Assembly (NCBI GenBank): GCA_025024175.1
Contig: QCXZ01000003.1
Coordinates: forward strand, 61,770,023-61,834,022
Length of the DNA stretch: 64,000 nt
Direction of reading: 5' to 3'
DNA from: Rhyzopertha dominica
Taxonomy: Eukaryota > Arthropoda > Insecta > Coleoptera > Bostrichidae
Under the pieces are notes generated by a model. That model searched no databases. It was not told where the DNA came from and saw only the letters and a program-made list of their open reading frames with translations. Below, one piece after another: positions 11,230-21,179 of this stretch. The translations under genes and the position numbers were made by a program. Each line of letters opens with the position of its first letter. The first letter of the stretch is position 1.

Positions 11230-11643
11230 ATGCCTGAATTCAGGATAGATACTTCTTATTTATTCACTGTTATTTTATATTGTTTAGGAAGGAAGAAAGG
11301 AAACACCAGAATTCCTGGCGTCATGCGCTTTAACGATCGTGAAATTTCAAATCCACAAGACATTGTCAATTCTGTAGGCGTCTTTTTTAATAGTGTTTTT
11401 CATCAATCCGACCCTACTTTTAACTTAAAAACAAAAATCTATCCAACACCTGTCTCATCGAAACACTTTACTGAACATGAAATTTTAAATGCTCTAAAGA
11501 ACTCTAAAAATTAAATAGCTGCTGGTGTAGATGGAATACCTAGTTTTCTTTTAAAAGATTGTGCCTCAATTTTTACAACTCCTCTGTATTATGTTTTCAA
11601 CCTTATACTCCAAACATCAAAATTTCCAGAGCTCTGGAAGTCA
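11230..11643 (+). pseudogene. LINE reverse transcriptase, 5' part (split by the gypsy element)
   Basis: Reads as the start of a non-LTR RT: ...EHEILNALKNSKN, a TAA stop at 11512, then IAAGVDGIPSFLLKDCA and LQTSKFPELWKST, the classic jockey/I-type RT motif 1-2 region. The reading resumes at 15799 after the inserted LTR element: the codons before and after it join as LWKST-YVCP with no loss, apart from the target duplication. The endonuclease part upstream is missing or unrecognisable. Confidence 0.85.
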
Positions 11644-11647
11644 ACCT

Positions 11648-12210
11648 TGCACCAAGCTAGCTAATCTTGCTGGGTTATTCGTGGGGGTTCTAGGATGAAA
11701 TTACACACTTCTCAGAATAAAGTAATACTTATTTGCCAGAATAAAAAAACATACATCAAAGTCTATACCCAAAAGCAAAACACATGCCCACTTATCTGTT
11801 TTTGGTATCTCCAGTCCAATCCGCGTCGCGACGTCGCCAGTGGCAGCACACGATGGCGGGGTGCGGGAATACGTATCGGCGGGCGAAGCGCTATGTGGTA
11901 CGTCAGCGCCGTGTAGCAGGCTCCGCTTCCTGGCCTCTGCCACTCTCAGCTCACTAGACCAGTGCCACCAAACAAGCTTCTTCAACGGATCACAGTTAAA
12001 GCGTGACCTTGAACTAATCGTACCCCTTTCTTCCTTCTGTGGGATCCTAGTAACAGCACTCTCTTTTTCCGCTGCCCAGTTCCCACTAACGCCTTCTCTC
12101 GCTGACCACCTGCTCCCTCTCTCTTCACCCGTCACCCCTTTTCAAGACATTCTCCACCTTCGTCGTACCACTAATAGAAGGCGCACACTCCCGGTTTTGG
12201 GCTCAGTACA
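11648..12210 (-). repeat. 3' LTR of the gypsy element
   Basis: 563 bp. On the minus strand it starts TGTACTGAGC and ends TTGGTGCA. It matches the copy at 15232-15794 except at six positions (for example, the first dinucleotide is followed by TA here and by CA in the 5' LTR). Confidence 0.95.
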
Positions 12211-12222
12211 CCACCCCCCAAA
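12211..12222 (-). other. Polypurine tract
   Basis: On the minus strand TTTGGGGGGTGG directly precedes the 3' LTR. This is the usual primer for plus-strand DNA synthesis in LTR elements. Confidence 0.8.
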
Positions 12223-12340
12223 TTTAACCGATACAAGCAACGCGGTAGTCGGGTGAATTTTCCCGTGAGCACAACTTACAACTAACTTATCAACTAACAA
12301 CACTAACTTACTTAGAAAAGAACGATTTGTTAATAAACGA

Positions 12341-12451
12341 CTAATTTTCAGAAAAAGGTTCAACATACGGTTTCAAGTTATAAACATTGTGGTTACCTAA
12401 CTTTTCGCCCGTTTTTTCATTAATCAATCTATACACATTCGGACCCTCCAC
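12341..12451 (-). pseudogene. Surviving C-terminal tail of pol (integrase end)
   Basis: Reads VEGPNVYRLINEKTGEKLG, then NLKPYVEPFSEN and a TAG stop at 12341. This is the GPxxYRL...NLKPY pattern typical of the C-terminal integrase tail of gypsy elements. It lies in a different frame from the upstream ORF and is joined to the RNase H region through a CA/TG run at about 12449-12463. Confidence 0.8.
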
Positions 12452-15138
12452 ACACACACACACGCCAAGACCTCTTTCTCTGAGACACTGTACTTCACCT
12501 CAGCCTTTTTAAGTATCCTCGAAAAATAACCGATGACATTCCACCCATCGCTATTTTCGCATTTCTGACACAAACATGCACCTACTCCGTATGCAGACGC
12601 GTCAGCCTTAATATAATATGGACGATTAGGATCCGGGTGCTTTAACTCCATGACCTTAGTAAAAGCCAATTTTATTTCATTGAAAGCCTGCTCCTCCTCT
12701 ACCCCCCATTTGTAAGTAATTCCTTTTTTCAACAGCCTAACTAGTGGTAGAGTCAATGCGGAAAAAGATTCCATGAATCTCCGGTCGTAATCTATTAACC
12801 CCAAGAAAGATCGCACTTGTTTTAAATTACGAGGACTTTTAAACTTTACAATTGACGCAACTCTCTCGGGCTCCATCCTGACACCGCTTGAAGAAATTAT
12901 GTGGCCCAGAAAGTGGACCTCCCGTCTAGCAAATAACGATTTCTTTAACTTGATCGTCACGCCTGCCCGACGGAATTTTTCGAAAATTATCCTCAGATGA
13001 GACAAATGACTTTCACAGTCATCCGAAAATATCAATAAGTCATCTACGTATGGAATGACAAAATCATTTACGTCGTCACCTAACACTACGTTTAGTGCCC
13101 TTATATAACTTCCAATAGCTGTACAGTACCCGAACGGAAGCCTTTTAAAAACAAAGGTCTGGTTATTATATGAGAAACCTGTATATTTTTGATGTTCTGA
13201 TCGTATCGGCACCTGCCAGTACGAAGCAGAAAGGTCGATCGTCGTTAGGTATTGTCCCCGAGAAAACTTAAACAGAAATTCGGATGGGTTAGGAGGTACC
13301 ACATGATCTTTTACCATGCGCTGATTGATTAAGCGTGAATCGAGACATATCCGAGGAGAGCCATCTTTTTTTCGAACGACGACCAACGGACTGACAAATT
13401 CGGTTTGACGCTTCTCAATCACCCCCCACACAAGCATTTCCTGGATTTGGTCATGTACATCATCTTTATACGCATCGGGAATTGGATAAGATTTTAGATA
13501 AAATGGTGTATAATCTCTCAACAATATTTCATGTGAATAGCATTTTATCAACCCGGGTTCATCAGAGAAAATATCCTGAAACTCATTCAACAGTTCATTT
13601 AATTTAGCTTTTCCCTCATCATTAAACATCTCCGCGTTTTGAGCAACCATGTTTAACTCTTCCTTAGAATATTGACACTTTAATGCCCTAGAACGCTCGC
13701 CCTTTATATTTTCCACACCTTCATCTTCTATGTTTATTTCTTGCCGAAAGCTAAACTCAATTGCCTTCCCTTCCATATCGCCTAAAATTTTTTCATTCGA
13801 AAAGTCTAACAATATGTTGTAATCGGTCAACCAATCACAACCTAAAATAATGTCACGAACTAAGGACGGAACCACAACAAAGACGTAGTCAAAAATAATA
13901 TCCTGAATCTGCAAAGACACACACACAGACTCTTTTACGGTTTGCCCTTTACCCTTTAAAGCGCCTACCACTGTCACATTCAATACAGGCATACTCGCCA
14001 AATCCGGTTTTAAAACCCTTAGTTTATCAACAAATTCCTTTGACATACAGGAGAGCTGACTTCCGGAATCGATCAGAGCTTTAGAAGACATCAACTCTTC
14101 TATCTCTACATTTACCACAGGTTTCTTTAAAACACTGAGTTCCTCTACTGGTTCCTCTAACAAATCGTCCCCAGCAACATTGAAAACAGTATTAACTTCA
14201 CTCACCTGATTGCTATTTGTTTCACGACGAATAGCGCCCCTATTATTACTATTAGAAGCATTCTCTCCTCCATCATTCGCAACTCTACCTCCTCGTGCAT
14301 TCCTATCTCCATTATTATTAGGATGTCGCCAACGACCCTCGTAATTACCTTGCTGACGATCACGTGCCCCTTCCGTTCTATCAATTCGTCTGAGGAATTC
14401 ATCCATTTCATCTACTGAACGAATTCCCGAACTGACAACACCGCGCTGAATTTCGTATGGAAAATGACTCGCTACCATTTCGATCAACTCTACTTCACTT
14501 ATTTTCTCACGTAAATATTTTGATTCCTTGACTAGTTGAAGAAAATAGTCGGAATGAGAACCGCCACTGAATACACCATACCTAAGTTTACGAAATAGTT
14601 TTCGCTCATTTTCAACATCCCAATATCGCGCAAAAAATGCTGTTTTAAAATGTTCATAATTGGAGAATTCATCCCTTTTAATTTCACCCCAATTCGAAGC
14701 AGATCCCCTTAATGCAGCGATAGCAAGAGGTACTCGTCTGTCCGAGGGCATACCCGAAGTTTCGAACAACTCTGTTAATTTTTCAATAAATGCGACTGCG
14801 TGTAAATTACCGTCCGGACGAAAAATCAAGTTATTCCCGCCTAATTCTTTAAAAGACACGATACTACTTTGATAATTACGTTGTAAATCGTTTATTATAT
14901 ATCGTTCTTCCTTCACACATTCCGTAGCTGTGCCATTAGCACCCTGCACGCTATTTATATTTTCAGTCTGAACCGCTGACAAACGTACATGACTAATACT
15001 TTTTTTCAGTTCACGCATGCCAAACATTAAACTTTCATGCATCTTTGACATTACATTAGTATTTTCTGCAACTAACTTAGTTAACATTTCCATTGCACTT
15101 GGCTCTGGGGAACTACTATCTCTTTTTTTCCTACCCAT
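12424..15138 (-). CDS. Gag-protease-RT polyprotein of the gypsy element
   Basis: A single 904-codon ORF starting 73 bp after the primer-binding site. Residues 1-300 are gag (helical region about 95-260, then an Asn/Arg/Gly-rich tail; no CCHC knuckle). Protease: LIDSGSQLSC at 355-364, with ILGCDWL at 431-437. Reverse transcriptase: LTTIDLSASYWQ at 631-642, RLPFGY at 666-671, and the YVDD catalytic box at 697-700, then FLGH at 743-746. RNase H starts with ADAS (845-848) but is cut after SEKEVLA (about 886-892); the last 12 residues come from a frameshifted deletion junction. A working element would continue through RNase H and integrase. Gag, protease and RT look intact, so it might still supply or use proteins in trans. 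Confidence 0.93.
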   Translation of the reverse strand: MGRKKRDSSSPEPSAMEMLTKLVAENTNVMSKMHESLMFGMRELKKSISHVRLSAVQTENINSVQGANGTATECVKEERYIINDLQRNYQSSIVSFKELGGNNLIFRPDGNLHAVAFIEKLTELFETSGMPSDRRVPLAIAALRGSASNWGEIKRDEFSNYEHFKTAFFARYWDVENERKLFRKLRYGVFSGGSHSDYFLQLVKESKYLREKISEVELIEMVASHFPYEIQRGVVSSGIRSVDEMDEFLRRIDRTEGARDRQQGNYEGRWRHPNNNGDRNARGGRVANDGGENASNSNNRGAIRRETNSNQVSEVNTVFNVAGDDLLEEPVEELSVLKKPVVNVEIEELMSSKALIDSGSQLSCMSKEFVDKLRVLKPDLASMPVLNVTVVGALKGKGQTVKESVCVSLQIQDIIFDYVFVVVPSLVRDIILGCDWLTDYNILLDFSNEKILGDMEGKAIEFSFRQEINIEDEGVENIKGERSRALKCQYSKEELNMVAQNAEMFNDEGKAKLNELLNEFQDIFSDEPGLIKCYSHEILLRDYTPFYLKSYPIPDAYKDDVHDQIQEMLVWGVIEKRQTEFVSPLVVVRKKDGSPRICLDSRLINQRMVKDHVVPPNPSEFLFKFSRGQYLTTIDLSASYWQVPIRSEHQKYTGFSYNNQTFVFKRLPFGYCTAIGSYIRALNVVLGDDVNDFVIPYVDDLLIFSDDCESHLSHLRIIFEKFRRAGVTIKLKKSLFARREVHFLGHIISSSGVRMEPERVASIVKFKSPRNLKQVRSFLGLIDYDRRFMESFSALTLPLVRLLKKGITYKWGVEEEQAFNEIKLAFTKVMELKHPDPNRPYYIKADASAYGVGACLCQKCENSDGWNVIGYFSRILKKAEVKYSVSEKEVLACVCVWRVRMCID

Positions 15139-15210
15139 TATGAAATCATCAATATGTGACCTTGAATTTGTTCACCATACATTTAATCATTTGAAGTGTG
15201 TCCCATTCTA

Positions 15211-15228
15211 GCCCCACGTTGGGCGCCA
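15211..15228 (-). other. Primer-binding site
   Basis: On the minus strand TGGCGCCCAACGTGGGGC begins three bases after the 5' LTR end. It begins with TGG, as expected for pairing with the CCA end of a tRNA. I did not assign the tRNA. Confidence 0.85.
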
Positions 15229-15231
15229 ATT

Positions 15232-15794
15232 TGCACCGAGCTAGCTAATCTTGCTGGGTTATTCGTGGGGGTTCTAGGATGAAATTACACACTTCTCAGA
15301 ATAAAGTAATACTTATTTGCCAGAATAAAAAAACATACATCAAAGTCTATACCCAAAAGCAAAACACATGCCCACTTATCTGTTTTTGGTATCTCCAGTC
15401 CAAACCGCGTCGCGACGTCGCCAGTGGCAGCACACGATGGCGGGGTGCGGGAATACGTATCGGCGGGCGAAGCGCTATGTGGTACGTCAGCGCCGTGTAG
15501 CAGGCTCCGCTTCCTGGCCTCTGCCACTCTCAGCTCACTAGACCAGTGCCACCAAACAAGCTTCTTCAACGGATCACAGTTAAAGCGTGACCTTGAACTA
15601 ATCGTACTCCTTTCTTCCTTCTGTGGGGTCCTAGTAACAGCACTCTCTTTTTCCGCTGCCCAGTTCCCACTAACGCCTTCTCTCGCTGACCACCTGCTCC
15701 CTCTCTCTTCACCCGTCACCCCTTTTCAAGACATTCTCCACCTTCGTCGTACCACTAATAGAGGGCGCACACTCCCGGTTTTGGGCTCAGTGCA
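15232..15794 (-). repeat. 5' LTR of the gypsy element
   Basis: 563 bp, TG...CA ended, near-identical to 11648-12210. On the minus strand it is upstream of the gag-pol ORF and so would hold the promoter. Confidence 0.95.
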
Positions 15795-15798
15795 ACCT

Positions 15799-17176
15799 AC
15801 GTATGTCCTATATTAAAAAAAAGGTAACATCAATAATATTGAAAACTATCGGCCAATCTCACTCATTTGTAACTTTGCTAAAGTCTTCGAATCTTTAATG
15901 CATAAGAAATTCGTCAAATGTATTAATAATTTTATATCACCATTTCAGCATGGCTTTATGCCCAAAAGGTCCACTATGACCAACTTAGCCTGCTTCAGCC
16001 AATTTGTTTCTGAACTACATGACTCTCAAGGTCAAGTTGACGTCATATTTACTCATTTTAGAAAGGCGTTTGATCGAATTGATCATTACATTCTCCTAGC
16101 TAAATTGGAAGGGTTTGGTTGCACTCCTGCACTTATTCAATTGATTAAATCATATATCTTTTTGGCCAAACTCTGGTGTTCCTCAAGGATCCAATTTAGG
16201 TCCCCTTTTGTTTCTTTTATTTATCAATGACCTACCAGACTCATTAAATTGTTATAAATTATTGTTTCCAGACGACATTAAATTATTCACTAACATTTCT
16301 TCTTCAGACAACTGTTTGATCCTTCAAAACGACTTAAATTCTTTAACAACGTGGTGTGATCGGAATAGATTAGATTTAAATATTCCAAAATGCAATGTGC
16401 TTTCGTTCACTCGTAGACATAATATATTACTGTATCAATATCAAATCAATAATGAAGTATAAGGATCTCGGGGTCGTGTTTGATTAAAAGTTTACGTTTA
16501 ACGACCATATCTTAGATAGATATAATTGCAAAATCATACAATTCTTATGGTTTCATTTATAGAAATTGTAAGGAATTCACTAATTTACGTACTTTACAAT
16601 CATTATATTGTTCTCTTATTCGTACTAGGCTAGAATACGCGGCGTACAAAGAAAATTTCTGAAATTTTTGTCAATTTTAACCGATGGTTTTTATCCACCG
16701 AGTGGTAGTGATCACCAAATTCTTTTAAGCGGATTTAATTTAGCATCACTAGAAACTCGCCGTACTTGTATTATTGTCGCATTTCTATATAATCTAGTTA
16801 ACCATAATTTAGATTGTAGTTGGTTGCTTGAGAAGATTAACTATGCTGTGTCCCGTGTCAGTTGTCGTTAGCACCTAACCTTTTCCTATTTCACTGGTCG
16901 ATCGAATGCGTTTCTAAGATCGCTAGTAGTGCTTATGTGCCGCCATTTTAACGTTATTTGTAGTTCTTGCGATATACAGTATAACTCTAAATCCTTTATT
17001 TTAAACCAAATTGTTAAATATGTTAATTCTTAGTACGTTTTCAGTTACCTTGTATATTATGCTTATTTTGTTGTCGTCATAACAATGTGTTACACTGCAT
17101 CTTATTTTTCTAACTGTAATTTTCCTGTTACTGGGTGCTAAACCTGTAGGAAAATAAATATTATTATTATTATTAT
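15799..17176 (+). pseudogene. LINE reverse transcriptase, 3' part and tail
   Basis: Continues the RT cut at 11643: ENYRPISLICNFAKVFES near 15840, then QHGFMPKRSTMTNL, FRKAFDRIDH, and FLLFINDLPDSLNCYK. The catalytic YADD has become PDD near 16270, and there are frameshifts (an A-run near 15815 and near 16175-16220). Further on, LTTWCDRNRLDLNIPKCNVLSF matches the thumb region. The element ends with AATAAA (17153) and an ATT/TTA repeat (17159-17176), the type of 3' tail seen in I- and jockey-like LINEs. It is a dead copy that predates the gypsy insertion. Confidence 0.85.
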
Positions 17177-17647
17177 ATTTTTTGTAAAATTTTGTGATGA
17201 TAAGTTTTGTTTACCGTATTATACATGTTAGTGTTTAAGTTCTCCCAGTTAAGTGCCCTTAGCCCGAAATGAGCTGGGACCGCGCCCGATTACTGTTGTG
17301 TTGTGAAATGAAACTTTTTGAGACAAGGCTAAATTGAGGAGAATGCATTTTTGGATATTTTCGATATTTTTCATTTGGTGTAATGTGCATGATATGATTA
17401 AATGCGAAGCGCGAAAGTTATGTTGTATTTATGTCAATAATAACTATTTGGAACACAATACACATTGTAGGTACATTTCCAAATTGAATTCAAACGTTTT
17501 CCATCTATATGCAACGCCGATTCCGTAACAATAACCGGTCCATTACAACCAACAATGTAATTGACATTAAACCTGCAAAAACACAATTGGGACGGCGCAT
17601 TGTATTGCTCCCGTTACGATACCGAGCTACCTATTTAGGTGTACTAA

Positions 17648-17986
17648 TTTAATTGCAATTTTCATGGAGCGTCGCTGTTAAATCGAAACCGCAAGTACTT
17701 GCGGGATATGCACATTGCACACGGTAAACGATCGGGAAGATGCGCCAGGTCCATGGCCATCGATAATTTGCTGTTGCACGGAAGAATAAAGTGTGCAATT
17801 GATGATGCCGTAAAGGAATATTACGACTGCGATTTGTGGTATTTTCGTGATACTGCAAATTACATGCGCATAACGAACTATGGAGGTCCGTTTATGGGAT
17901 TCACGAGCTGGAAACTGTTTGCGATGAACTTTTTTATAGCCGGTGCATCCATTACCCAAATTGTGCGGTTGTTAATGCGAAAATGA
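17648..17986 (+). CDS. Unrecognised candidate exon with a membrane segment
   Basis: An open frame runs from a TAA at 17645 to a TGA at 17984. The text from about RDMHIAHGKRSGRCARSMAI onward has gene-like codon choice and composition, with clustered Cys (GRC, IKCA, YYDCDLW) and a hydrophobic run near the end (FAMNFFIAGASITQIVRLLM) that could be a membrane helix. It does not resemble any transposon protein in the window. The first in-frame ATG after the TAA is at 17708 (MHIAHGK), so it could be the last exon of a spliced gene entering somewhere between 17660 and 17700. An upstream exon was not found. The minus-strand ORF over the same bases looks less natural. Confidence 0.4.
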   Translation, partial: FNCNFHGASLLNRNRKYLRDMHIAHGKRSGRCARSMAIDNLLLHGRIKCAIDDAVKEYYDCDLWYFRDTANYMRITNYGGPFMGFTSWKLFAMNFFIAGASITQIVRLLMRK

Positions 17987-18131
17987 TGCAAATTATTTAG
18001 CTTTATAGAGAACACTTCTGAAAACCTAGAGTGGTTAATAGTCCCGTTGTACAGTGAATTTAATGAAGGTGAAACGCTTTCAGCTTTGCGGTTACTGACT
18101 TACAATGTGACTTTAAATACAGTGATCGTTT

Positions 18132-18298
18132 AGACAATCTTATAAATACAAGCTTTAGACAGGAAGAACAAAATATTAAGTAAAGATTTAAAATATAACC
18201 CAAATCCAATCTCCAGAAAAGAACCTATAATATTAGGTATAAATACAGAACTAACCTTAGCCAAAGTAACAAATGCAGCTACGAAAATTGAACATTAA
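18132..18298 (+). pseudogene. Penelope-like element fragment (N-terminal part)
   Basis: Reads TSFRQEEQNI, then after a one-base shift ILSKDLKYNPNPISRKEPI and NTELTLAKVTNAATKIEH. The pattern of a short helix, LSKxLKYNP, then a Leu-rich stretch is seen near the start of Penelope-like ORFs. The fragment is cut by a hAT-type terminus just downstream. Assignment is from pattern only. Confidence 0.5.
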
Positions 18299-18378
18299 AA
18301 TTTAAGTCACACCTCTATATTTTTTTTGTGTTTGGAGTTTTGCCCCCCCCACAAGTTAATTTTCTGGCTACGCCACTG
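18299..18378 (-). repeat. hAT-type transposon terminus
   Basis: On the minus strand it begins CAGTGGCGTAGCCAGAAAAT and goes on through a G-run, a terminus commonly seen in insect hAT elements. No partner end was located, so it is a remnant. Confidence 0.5.
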
Positions 18379-20396
18379 ATTCTCAGTGAAACTGCCGTGT
18401 TTGTAAATGTAGATATTAAATCTTTATCAATTTTTAGAGATGAATCGATTCCGTCGATGTCTCTCTTGCACTGAAAATCATCTGTGAGCTTTATATCTCA
18501 ATTCTGACAGTTTTTCAAAAATTCTGTTATTGAAGTAGTGAGCCAATTACAGAACCAATCAAATATATCATGAAAAGTTTGTAGTTCTTCGAATCGGTTG
18601 TTTAAAGAAGATAATGTTTGGTGCAGAATTTGTGAAAAGGTCTACTTTCACATTAACATTTAGATCGACTATTATTTTTTGACAAGTTTATATATTCCTT
18701 AATGTATATAGTGGGATTCTGCAGCATTTTTGAAAATTGAGCTATCTGGTATTAAAAGAAACAATCAGCTCCTTTCTAAGCTACCTATTTAACTCTTTTA
18801 TTTAGAAAAATATTATTGTGATTGTTTGTGTTAGAAAGCTGTAAATGTTGTCACAAAAATGGGTGCGTTATAAATGGTAACAAGCATTCAACATATTTTA
18901 AATATTTCTAAAATCCGTTCTCTTGAAATTCCTTTTTTCCTTTCAGGTAAGCTCATCACTATCATCATTTAATATACTGAACGTTCGTGCAGTGCCAAAG
19001 GTAACTGGTAAGTTATTCTAAATAACTTACTACTTAACACAGTACCTACCCCACTATTGAAACAAAATTTATCGTTTATCTTCGTGGAATAAATGACTTG
19101 TATTATGCTTATTTGTTTAACTATTTTTCATCATTTACTGAGTAAGCTGACTGATAAGTGTGTAGCAAGTTGGTTATTAAATTGAATATCTTGAACCCTT
19201 CAACAAAAATCTAATTTTTGGGGCTACGAGAAAAATTATCTCTGTTCGAGCTATAGGTAATAAAAATATGCACCTATTTAGGTGAATTTACTTATTATTT
19301 ATTTAAATGTTTAATAGTTTTTAAGTTATAAAAAGGTTGCTTAGAATTTTAAGAAAATCGCGGTAACATTACTAGTTAATTTTCTTTTGCATGTCGTCAT
19401 ATTCAAGGCAAAAATTGATTAATTTTTTTCCTCAGAGCTACATTAAGACCAGTTTTTATTACCCGTTCAACTACGTCTGAATACGTGAGAAATGAAATAC
19501 ATGTTATTTTTGGAAAGCTTGGTCTAGAAATGTTTCAAAATATTGAGATAATTGTTAAAGAATGGGTTTGGTCACGCGTTCGAAGCAACACAGCAACAGT
19601 TTTTTAAACATTGCATTTTCTTACTCTTGTACCAGTTTTAGTTTAAGATGTGTGTTTATCTCATTTTTGAGAGTTGTCAATATTTGTGGAAACAGGAAAC
19701 TTAATAAAAGGTAAACCCAGCAAAAAGACAAGAGAAACTCGAAGAGATGCTAACGTATCCTGGTAACCATAAAAATCTGTCACTTTTTGGTATAATTCAT
19801 TAGCGGTTAGCTAAAATAACTACTATTAACTATGTAACATCAAATCAAAGGAAATATTATTTCAAATAAATTGACAAAAAAGTTTTGGTACGCTAAAAGC
19901 TTTCGAAACGTACTTACATCTTGAATAACATTATTTCAGGCAAAAAGGTTTAGATACTTAAAGAATAGCAGTGAAAACCCCATGTTTCCTTCTTTTTTTA
20001 AATTAAAAGGTAATTGGATCTTACGTAGGTATTGCACTAGTCATTTTTCTTTGACAGTGTCGGATAACTTTGTGCTGGTGTACTTTACGGCCAACAAGTG
20101 ATGCACATAGTGGCATTAAAATTTTACAACGTATATAAAAAACAATGAAATATAGGTTTTGTTCCGTGTAAAAAAAACACAACATAAGTGTATTTTTCAT
20201 ACAACTGCAAGTCGACCATCTTCAGAAATAATATTAGGTTGTATACATTCACTTGCCCCATCCTGTGTAATTACATTATCCACTAAATTTAAGACATCCA
20301 GTTGTTTTTTGACACATTTTTTTTATTGCGTTCGCACTGCACTGCTAAAGTAATGAACGAGCTCGTCGGCGGACAGCGATTTATGAAATCGAAATA
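18379..20396. other. AT-rich non-coding stretch
   Basis: No named ORF, terminal repeat or RNA was recognised. Short coding-like text on the minus strand near 18390-18500 could belong to the truncated hAT, but it is too short to assign. Confidence 0.4.
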
Positions 20397-20528
20397 TCAT
20401 TTTCTTGTTGGATGTGGAAGCCAGCTCAGCAGATACGCTTTTCTCATAACTTTTCTTTTGAAGGACTCCTCTGACACCGCAATATTTCCGCGAACTAGCG
20501 CCTCAGCAGCTTTTGTGGCCGTGTCCAT
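20397..20528 (-). CDS. Small ORF in a CpG-rich setting, unknown
   Basis: A 43-codon ORF beginning MDTATKAAEALVRGNIAVSE and ending HPTRK. It lies just downstream (minus sense) of a CpG-rich block at about 20560-20700 that might be a promoter or 5' UTR. It could be a first exon whose frame continues after splicing, or chance. No family recognised. Confidence 0.25.
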   Translation of the reverse strand: MDTATKAAEALVRGNIAVSEESFKRKVMRKAYLLSWLPHPTRK

Positions 20529-20553
20529 TGTACTCGCGATCGATAAAAAATAA

Positions 20554-21179
20554 TTCAAAATAAAAAATGTGAGGAGCGCCGTCGAAATTTTCGCGTACGT
20601 TTTCGTGACTTTTACGCAACGTTCGCCGAAGACGGGGCGTATAGAGCGGCCGCTTCGATCCCGATAACCCTCACCTCGGTCCGTTACTTTATGTTGCGGA
20701 ACTAATGGAATTGTTTAAGCCACATTGCATTACAAATCTAATGACCTGATGATGGAACATTATCTCGTCCAACTTTGGAAACAGCGGTTCTGTAAACTAA
20801 TTAATTTGTCCTTGCTACGGTCCCTCCCGGTGGAGGGAGGGGGCGAAGTAATTAACAAAGCATTTTATAAATTGACTAATATTAATTCTGAGAGTGATTC
20901 CGGCAAACATTCAAGCGCTTGCTTGGTAAACTGAAGCGCTTTTGGATAGTCTTTGGTGAGTTATCTTTGGGAAGCGGAGTTTCCTCTCTCCGATAAAGGA
21001 TTTAAGAAGATGTGTTCCTCTTATCGACATCCAATTAACTGATCAAAGTTTCGTTTTAAGCGCTCGTTCTGTAATAGAGCCCAAAAGTCATACGATTTCC
21101 TTTGTGTCCTAATTGAGACATGCATTTGCGGCTGAAATATCTAAATTTTTCCACAAATAAAGTGTATTATTTAAAGTTA
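20554..21179. other. CpG-rich block then unassigned sequence
   Basis: About 20560-20700 is rich in CpG with no clear ORF. The remainder holds a G-rich segment at 20825-20850 and nothing recognisable. Confidence 0.35.

Larger units (their letters stand above)
11648..15794 (-). mobile_element. Ty3/gypsy LTR retrotransposon, internally deleted
   Basis: A 4147-bp element lying on the minus strand, with two 563-bp LTRs, a primer-binding site, a gag-pol ORF and a polypurine tract. It is flanked by the target duplication ACCT (11644-11647 and 15795-15798). It is inserted in the RT of a LINE. Six differences between the LTRs, about 1%, indicate a recent insertion. The RNase H end and nearly all of integrase are missing, so it cannot move by itself. 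Confidence 0.95.

Noticed and set aside
11701..12256. ORFs of 138-144 codons in the LTRs, on both strands and repeated near 15.3-15.8 kb
   Set aside because: They lie within the 563-bp LTRs and recur only because the LTRs are duplicates; no family likeness.
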